Shown here: one piece after another, positions 59,400 through 64,000 of the stretch
Numbering within the stretch: position 1 is the first letter of the stretch
How the letters are laid out: each line of letters starts with the position of its first letter
From: an uncultured Solirubrobacterales bacterium
GTDB taxonomy: Bacteria; Actinomycetota; Thermoleophilia; Solirubrobacterales; JACPNS01
Direction of reading: 5' to 3'
Length of the DNA stretch: 64,000 nucleotides
Assembly (NCBI GenBank): GCA_937128795.1
Contig: CAKZMQ010000001.1
Span: 310,001 to 374,000 of the forward strand
Made by a program: the position numbers and the translations under genes
The notes under the pieces: generated by a model
The model's input: the letters and a program-made list of their open reading frames with translations, nothing else
Database searches by the model: none
What the model was told of the DNA's origin: nothing

Positions 59400-59405
59400 T
59401 AGGCT
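59400..59405 (+). promoter_or_regulatory. -10 box TAGGCT, 6 nt before the SpoIIAA-like gene
   Basis: TAGGCT ends 6 nt before the ATG at 59412, so a leaderless mRNA is predicted. Confidence 0.5.
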
Positions 59406-59411
59406 GCACGG

Positions 59412-59777
59412 ATGATCGAACTGATTGAAAACATGCCCGCCGGAACCGTCGGGTTCCGTGCGGTAGGGACTGTTGAACCCGACGACTACAAGAACGTCCT
59501 CGACCCAGCAGTTGACGAATTGCTGCAGCAGCACGACAAGATCAACATGGTCTATGTAATCGGTGATGACTACGACCGATACAGCGTTGGCGCGATTTGG
59601 CAGGACGCCAAATTCGGCGCGCGCAATCCACACGTCTGGGGCCGCGTGGCGATGGTGACCGACCACGACTGGCTGCGTCACGCGATGGCGATCTTCGGTC
59701 CGATCACTCCAGGCGATTGCAAGGTCTTTCCGCTCTCCGAGCAGGCTGCCGCGATCGACTGGGTCGGCGGCGGCTAG
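59412..59777 (+). CDS. SpoIIAA-like/STAS-fold protein
   Basis: The 121-residue protein resembles the SpoIIAA-like family: MIELIENMPAGTVGFRAVGTVEPDDYKNVLDPAVDELL at the N-terminus, then VYVIGDDYDRYSVGAIWQDAKFGARNP. HVWGRVAMVTDHDWLRHAM and the FPLSEQAAAIDWV ending match the STAS-like fold. The domain lacks the phosphorylatable serine context of anti-anti-sigma factors. Role unknown. Its stop overlaps the AEC stop region (59774). Confidence 0.82.
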   Translation: MIELIENMPAGTVGFRAVGTVEPDDYKNVLDPAVDELLQQHDKINMVYVIGDDYDRYSVGAIWQDAKFGARNPHVWGRVAMVTDHDWLRHAMAIFGPITPGDCKVFPLSEQAAAIDWVGGG

Positions 59778-60685
59778 AACAACTCGATCGCCAGACCGAC
59801 AAGCGCCACCACCATCGTCGTCCAGATGATCGAGCCTGCGGTCAATTTTCGGTCGAGGCCGTAGTTGTTCGCGAGCAGCAGGTTGTTGACGCCAGTCGGC
59901 ATCATCGCCTGCAGGACGTACGCAGTGGGGATGTCGAAGATCCACTTTCCGACCAGCAGCAACGTCGCCGGCAAGAACGTCAGCTTGAGAATGCTCGCCG
60001 CCGCCACGGGCCGGGTGAGCGGCGGCGGAAAACTCAGTTTGTCGAGTTCGCTCTCGCGACGCACAACGATGCCGACGGCAAAGAAGCCGGCCGGAAGGAT
60101 TGCGTAGACGAGGTAGTGCGTCATCTCGCGCGCCCACTCGGGCGAGAGGGAACTCGGCGCGATCAGGGCCAGCGCAGCGGTGAAGAGCAACGGGTTGCGG
60201 GTGAAGTACGACTTGAATCGGTCGCGAACGGTGTCTGCGTGCGTGCCGTACGCCGCGCCGATCGAAAAGGCGATGAACAGCAGCGAGGGCAGCATCACGA
60301 CGATGTCGTAGATGATCGCCGTGTCGAGTTGATCCGTGCCGAGCGCAGCAGCATTGAAGGCGTAGCCGAGGTAGGCGGTGTTCCCCATGACCGCACAACA
60401 GACGAACGCACCAACCTGCGGCCGTGTCAGATTCATCCGCCCAGCAACCGCGAACGCGACGGCCACCAGCAGCAGGTTGCCGACCCAGACGATCGCCAGC
60501 GCCCCGCCTGTCTCGGCGGTGAACTCGTAGGCGGCGAGGTTGAAGAACAAGACCGGCGGGATGATCACCCAGAGGACGAAGTCCATCAGGCGTTTGGCGA
60601 ATCGCTCGGAGGTGTCTGGTTTTCGGTGCGCGAAGAACGCGCCGAGCGAACCGCTCGCAATCATCGTCAGGACGATCCAGATCAC
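59774..60685 (-). CDS. AEC-family (auxin efflux carrier-like) permease
   Basis: The 303-residue membrane protein has about ten helices. It carries the duplicated AEC layout, with VLWVIIPPVLFFNL, VGAFVCCAVMGNTAYLG and the second-half VLQAMMPTGVNNLLLANNYG. Such carriers transport dicarboxylates or other small anions. The GTG at 60685 overlaps the galT stop (GTGA). A longer frame upstream to 61273 is a non-coding shadow of galT. Confidence 0.88.
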   Translation of the reverse strand: MIWIVLTMIASGSLGAFFAHRKPDTSERFAKRLMDFVLWVIIPPVLFFNLAAYEFTAETGGALAIVWVGNLLLVAVAFAVAGRMNLTRPQVGAFVCCAVMGNTAYLGYAFNAAALGTDQLDTAIIYDIVVMLPSLLFIAFSIGAAYGTHADTVRDRFKSYFTRNPLLFTAALALIAPSSLSPEWAREMTHYLVYAILPAGFFAVGIVVRRESELDKLSFPPPLTRPVAAASILKLTFLPATLLLVGKWIFDIPTAYVLQAMMPTGVNNLLLANNYGLDRKLTAGSIIWTTMVVALVGLAIELF

Positions 60686-61716
60686 GACGCGATCACTTCC
60701 CGCAGTTCTGCGGCGGCAAGCTCGGGGGCCGTCGAGTTCGTGGACGATCCGGTTCCCAACTCGAAGCCACTCGGCTGGCTCACGCGCGGCGCGATCTCGA
60801 TACGCCAACAGAAGCTTTCGGCGTCGCGCGGCGCGGTTCGCACCCAAAGGTTCAGTGGCGGTGACGTGCCGAACCGCTCGGCCAAGGCTTTGAGGGCAGT
60901 GAATAGCATTCCGGAGCCGCGTTCCTCGGAATCCTCGAAGTGTGGCTCGGGGTGACGGGGAATGATCGTCAAGCAGTAGGGCGAGGCTGCCGCGAATGGC
61001 GATAGCAGCGCCGCATGTTCGTCGATTGCCACGAGCCGCTCGCCGTTGCGCACCTCTTCGGCGAGCAGGTCTTGCACGAGGTCTCGCCCCTGCGTGTGTT
61101 CGTAGTACGAGCGCATCCGTTCGCGTTCGCGCGCGACGAGCGGCGGCACGAACGGCAGTCCAAAAAGTTGCGTATGGGTATGTGCGATCGTCGCGCCCGC
61201 GGCGGAACCTTCGTTGGTCGAAAGATGCACGTATGCGGTGTCTTTTGCATGCGCGGCGATTCGCAGCGCCCAAACGCGCAGGCAGTTGGACAGTTCCTCC
61301 GGTTCAAGTGCTGCCAGCTCAGAGACTGGGCCGGGGTGGTTCACGATCACCTCGTGTGCGCCGTGCGCGAAACCGCTGGTCAGCAGTTGCGGCATGCCAC
61401 GTGCGACCCCGAGTGGATCAATCGGTGCTTCGCTTGGAGCGGCATCGACTAGCGAAGGGAAGGCGTTGGGGATGCAACGCACTCGCCAGCCGGGAGCATC
61501 GGCCTCACCGCCCCCGGGCCGGTCGGCGAAAATCTCGGGCGGGGTTCGCGACTCGTTCCCTTCTGCGAAGGGGTCGTCGTCCTCGAAGATCGCGGGATGT
61601 GGCTGAACTGGAAGTAGGCCGCCGGGTCGTTCGGCTCTGCCTCCGGCAATGATCACGCGGTTGCCGTTCAGAGGATCGATTCGCACCTGCGGCAACACAT
61701 CAACCAGCTCGCTCAT
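60682..61716 (-). CDS. galT: Galactose-1-phosphate uridylyltransferase (GalT/HIT superfamily)
   Basis: The 344-residue enzyme exchanges uridylyl between UDP-glucose and galactose-1-phosphate. The N-terminal VLPQVRIDPLNGNRVIIAGGRAERP, GAHEVIVNHP and the catalytic HxHxQ-like AHTHTQLFGLPFVPP are present. The Fe/Zn-binding C-terminal part includes IIPRHPEPHFEDSEE. Some residues deviate from E. coli GalT, and a related nucleotidyltransferase is possible. The start follows a -10 box by 7 nt. Confidence 0.85.
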   Translation of the reverse strand: MSELVDVLPQVRIDPLNGNRVIIAGGRAERPGGLLPVQPHPAIFEDDDPFAEGNESRTPPEIFADRPGGGEADAPGWRVRCIPNAFPSLVDAAPSEAPIDPLGVARGMPQLLTSGFAHGAHEVIVNHPGPVSELAALEPEELSNCLRVWALRIAAHAKDTAYVHLSTNEGSAAGATIAHTHTQLFGLPFVPPLVARERERMRSYYEHTQGRDLVQDLLAEEVRNGERLVAIDEHAALLSPFAAASPYCLTIIPRHPEPHFEDSEERGSGMLFTALKALAERFGTSPPLNLWVRTAPRDAESFCWRIEIAPRVSQPSGFELGTGSSTNSTAPELAAAELREVIAS

Positions 61717-61723
61717 GCGTGCA

Positions 61724-61729
61724 AGCCTA
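61724..61729 (-). promoter_or_regulatory. galT -10 box TAGGCT, 7 nt before the start
   Basis: On the minus strand TAGGCT is 7 nt before the ATG at 61716, within the 31-bp gap to citrate synthase. Confidence 0.5.
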
Positions 61730-61747
61730 CGAGTACAGCGTCTGGCG

Positions 61748-62866
61748 CTAAAGAGTCTCGGGCACGTCGGCGATCGGCCGCGGCCCGGGGCCGACGTACT
61801 TCGATGACGGCCGAATCAGTCGGCCCGTGATCTTTTGCTCGAGAATGTGTGCCGACCAGCCCGCAGTGCGCGCGCAGGCGAACAATGGCGTAAAGAGGTC
61901 TGGCGGCACTTCTGCGAAGTCGAGCACGACCGCCGACCAGAACTCGACGTTGGTGGCGAGTACGCGGTCGGGCTTGCGGGCGTGAAGCTCGGCGAGCGCG
62001 GCCTGTTCCAGCGCCTCGGCCACTTCATAACGTGGGGAGTTGACTTCGGCGGCGGTGCGGCGAAGCACGCGAGCTCGCGGATCTTCGGCGCGGTAAACAC
62101 GGTGACCGAAGCCCATCAACCGCTGACCACTGTCGAGCGCATCCTTGACCCACTTCTCGGCGTCGCCGGAGGCCTCGACCGCGTCGAGCATGTCGAGAAC
62201 GCGCGACGGGGCGCCACCATGGAGTGGGCCGCTCAACGCGCCGACGGCACCCGACAGCGCGGCTGGCACGTCGGCTCCGGTTGAGGCGATGATGCGGGCC
62301 GCAAAAGTAGATGCGTTCATCCCGTGCTCGGCGGCGCTTATCCAGTAAGCGTCGATCGCCTTCACGTGGCCGGGGTCGGCCTCGCCGCGCCAGCGGGTCA
62401 AGAAGCGTTCTGAGATCGAATTGCACTTGTCGATCTCTTCTTGCGGCACGGGCGGAGCGCCGATGCCACGCGCCGACTGGGCAACGTGGCTAAGCGCCAT
62501 CACGCTGCAGCGTGCGAGGTCTGCCCTGACCACAACTGGGTCGAGGTCGAGAACCTCCTTGAAGCCCCACTCCTGAGCGAGCATCGCCAACGACGCCTGA
62601 AGGTCCACGCGCGCGTCACCGGTACGGACTGTCAGCGGATGTTGCTCGGCCGGCGGCAGTCCCGGCTTGAAGGTTCCGTCGACGAGCAATCCCCAGACCT
62701 GCTCGAATGGCACCTTGCCGACGAGGTCCTCGATGTCGACGCCGCGATAACGCAGCGCGCCGCCTTCGCGGTCGGGCTCGGCTATCTCCGACGCGAACGC
62801 AATCACACCTTCAAGGCCATCGAGGACCTCGGGGTGCTGCGACATGTCGATCGGAGGGGGATTCAT
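61748..62866 (-). CDS. gltA: Citrate synthase (GltA/PrpC family)
   Basis: The 372-residue type of citrate synthase is shorter than E. coli GltA. It has the catalytic His in AAEHGMNASTFAAR and in GPLHGGAPSR, and Asp in the FWSAVVLDF segment. Further motifs are YRGVDIEDLV, FGHRVYRAEDPRA and FTPLFACARTAGWSAHILEQ. It makes citrate from acetyl-CoA and oxaloacetate; 2-methylcitrate activity cannot be excluded. It is 34 bp after the TlpA-like gene. Confidence 0.93.
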   Translation of the reverse strand: MNPPPIDMSQHPEVLDGLEGVIAFASEIAEPDREGGALRYRGVDIEDLVGKVPFEQVWGLLVDGTFKPGLPPAEQHPLTVRTGDARVDLQASLAMLAQEWGFKEVLDLDPVVVRADLARCSVMALSHVAQSARGIGAPPVPQEEIDKCNSISERFLTRWRGEADPGHVKAIDAYWISAAEHGMNASTFAARIIASTGADVPAALSGAVGALSGPLHGGAPSRVLDMLDAVEASGDAEKWVKDALDSGQRLMGFGHRVYRAEDPRARVLRRTAAEVNSPRYEVAEALEQAALAELHARKPDRVLATNVEFWSAVVLDFAEVPPDLFTPLFACARTAGWSAHILEQKITGRLIRPSSKYVGPGPRPIADVPETL

Positions 62867-62899
62867 CGAGAGGCCTGAAAATATCGCAGATCGCTTGGG

Positions 62900-63487
62900 T
62901 CACTCATTCGGCTTGTATCCCGTGTATCGCGTGAGCTTCTCCTTGAACTCCGCGAGCGAACTGAACGGCCCGGCCTCTACATAGACGAGTCGTCCGTCGG
63001 TGTCATAGAAGTTCGTCACTGGTGCGCCAGCCGTTGGCGGGAACTGTTCCGCGATTCTCAAATTGGGATCGAAGTAGCTCGGATACGGCACCGGATACTC
63101 CTTCAGGAAATCCACAGCCGCACCGCGCGAGTCGTTGTAGTTGACACCAAGAAACGCGACATCACCACCTAATTCCTTTGCGGCCTCTTGAAGGATTGGG
63201 AACTCGGCTCTGCACGGTCCGCACCAGTGCGCCCATTTGTTCGCCACCACTGGCAGGCCCTTGAGATGCTTCAACCGCGCATCGAATGCCTCCGACTCGC
63301 CGGGCAGCAGCTCGTTGGCCTGGTCGACGATCGCTACGAGCCGACGGTCGGACCCCGTGAGGTCGGGCGTCACCGCTTCCACGTTTGTGAACGTCGGTTC
63401 GGTTGAGGGATTGTCACGCAGCAGCGCAACGGCCAGCGTTGCCACCAGTCCGCAGATCAGAACAATCACAGAGACACGACCGACCAC
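62900..63487 (-). CDS. TlpA/ResA-like thiol-disulfide oxidoreductase
   Basis: The 195-residue protein has an N-terminal anchor (VSVIVLICGLVATLAVALL), a linker, and a thioredoxin fold with the active-site WCGPC in NKWAHWCGPCRAEFPIL. The family insert FLGVNYNDSRGAAVDFLKEY and PVTNFYDTDGRLVY (cis-Pro region) are visible. It probably reduces extracytoplasmic disulfides, for example during cytochrome c maturation. GTG start at 63487. Confidence 0.93.
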   Translation of the reverse strand: MVGRVSVIVLICGLVATLAVALLRDNPSTEPTFTNVEAVTPDLTGSDRRLVAIVDQANELLPGESEAFDARLKHLKGLPVVANKWAHWCGPCRAEFPILQEAAKELGGDVAFLGVNYNDSRGAAVDFLKEYPVPYPSYFDPNLRIAEQFPPTAGAPVTNFYDTDGRLVYVEAGPFSSLAEFKEKLTRYTGYKPNE

Positions 63488-63537
63488 GGCGTCAAACGCT
63501 ACTCCGTCGACGAATGTGATTTGGCGATCTTTCGCGG

Positions 63538-63543
63538 TATACT
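63538..63543 (+). promoter_or_regulatory. Strong -10 box TATACT upstream of the RNA candidate
   Basis: TATACT here repeats the rpmH-type -10. The predicted start site is near 63549-63550. There is no ribosome binding site or ORF immediately after it, consistent with a non-coding transcript. Confidence 0.5.
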
Positions 63544-63548
63544 GGGTG

Positions 63549-63718
63549 ACAGTTACTTCGCCTCAAAGGTGATCCGATTGAGCCGCTTGGGCGGCAGGAA
63601 AAGCAGAGCGGATCAAACCTTGGGGCCCTGGCAAGACGGTTCTTTCCTCTTTCGACTCGAGGCCACGAAGCTTTACCGGCGCCCACTATCTGGGTTCTGA
63701 ATTCGAGCGTCAAGTCAC
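63549..63718 (+). ncRNA. Structured non-coding RNA candidate (possibly 6S RNA)
   Basis: The region of about 170 nt has several complementary pairs. GTGAC at 63546-63550 pairs with GTCAC at 63714-63718, and GATCCG at 63571-63576 with CGGATC at 63609-63614. GCCGC at 63582-63586 pairs with GCGGC at 63591-63595. CCCA and TGGG flank the loop CTATC near 63682-63694. The GCGCCCAC near the 3' side and the size recall 6S RNA, but I did not align it to the family. No coding frame fits. The identity is uncertain; structured RNA is the safer call. Confidence 0.4.
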
Positions 63719-63818
63719 ACGTCGCATCTATGCGATGTGGCAAAGGGATTACTTCGTATCCGTAGCCAGAGCAAGTTTGCATGACTCAGTCACCAATGAC
63801 ACTCATCCAGTAGAGACA

Positions 63819-64000
63819 ATGGGTTCAAGCGCCCCAAATGCCGACGACATCAAGCGTGTCGAGGAGTTGATCCGCGAACCGCTGGTACTCAACGGCGACG
63901 ACCCGCAGGTCGCACTCGCCCCCGGCACGATTCGCCGTCGCGCGTTCGACGATGCGTTCGCCGAGATCGAGGCGGGCAACGACGAGGTTTCGCGCGAGTG
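63819..64000 (+). CDS. Unidentified protein, N-terminus only
   Basis: The open frame starts MGSSAPNADDIKRVEELIREPL and continues VLNGDDPQVALAPGTIRRRAFDDAFAEIEAG up to the window edge, with no stop. Third-position GC is high, supporting coding. No family can be recognised from 60 residues. It lies 100 bp downstream of the RNA candidate on the same strand. Confidence 0.6.
   Translation, partial: MGSSAPNADDIKRVEELIREPLVLNGDDPQVALAPGTIRRRAFDDAFAEIEAGNDEVSRE

Noticed and set aside
60686-61273. An N-terminal extension of the AEC permease to 61273
   Set aside because: It lies in the antisense-like frame of galT, lacks membrane character, and the GTG at 60685 couples with the galT stop.

Overview
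The window looks like chromosomal DNA from a high-GC actinobacterium, most likely class Thermoleophilia (Solirubrobacterales-like). Evidence: the near-origin block dnaA(partial) / rpmH-rnpA-yidD-yidC-khpB-rsmG-parA-parB; frequent GTG and TTG starts; a bifunctional-type dcd; a menaquinone methyltransferase beside a prenyl synthase; a split, Firmicutes-like cytochrome bc operon; secreted Ig-like proteins with Lys/Arg-rich tails; and many genes with a TANNNT box only 6-9 nt before the start codon, which implies leaderless mRNAs. The lineage call is inference. I see no IS element, phage, CRISPR array or rRNA.

Layout. 1-5.7 kb: dnaA (minus strand, cut by the window edge), then the plus-strand rpmH-to-parB block. 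5.7-13.7 kb: tRNA-Ile, a BFN-domain protein, ddl, a PLP aminotransferase, a phosphodiesterase, a methyltransferase, GtrA and YmdB. 13.8-18.6 kb: an ABC exporter pair, then hemB-hemL and an unknown small gene. 18.7-22.8 kb: Rieske, cytochrome b and a subunit IV/cytochrome c fusion, then menG and a polyprenyl synthase, so the respiratory complex sits next to quinone synthesis. 22.9-26 kb: a zinc-ribbon protein, dcd, tatA, tatC and a TPR protein. 26-31.3 kb: tRNA-Lys with unusual flanking RNA structures, a class IV aminotransferase, and a nucleotide-sugar cluster (epimerase, dehydrogenase, Gfo/Idh, acyltransferase) resembling the UDP-diacetamido-uronic acid pathway. 31.4-34.2 kb: a 934-residue repetitive protein with no recognised family, the most novel item here.

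34.3-41.1 kb is on the minus strand: purA, a secreted protein, and the replication/ribosome run rpsF-ssb-rpsR-rplI-dnaB-dnaI-like, with a LexA-type box before ssb. 41.3-49.1 kb: a membrane-anchored basic protein, a secreted Ig-like protein, trehalose-phosphate synthase, a two-component system and a protein resembling an inactive M28 peptidase fused to a membrane domain. 49.4-59.3 kb: a small ORF, thiL, a GT-C mannosyltransferase-like protein, a class A PBP, MscS, CPBP, an L,D-transpeptidase, pyrE, an SCP2-like protein and tRNA-Arg. 59.4-64 kb: a SpoIIAA-like protein, an AEC permease, galT, citrate synthase, a TlpA-like thioredoxin, a structured RNA candidate that could be 6S RNA, and the start of an unidentified gene.

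Most genes are housekeeping. The parts worth a second look are the repeat protein, the leaderless-promoter pattern, the RNA structures at tRNA-Lys and near 63.6 kb, the SOS-type operator at ssb, and the pseudo-peptidase membrane protein.
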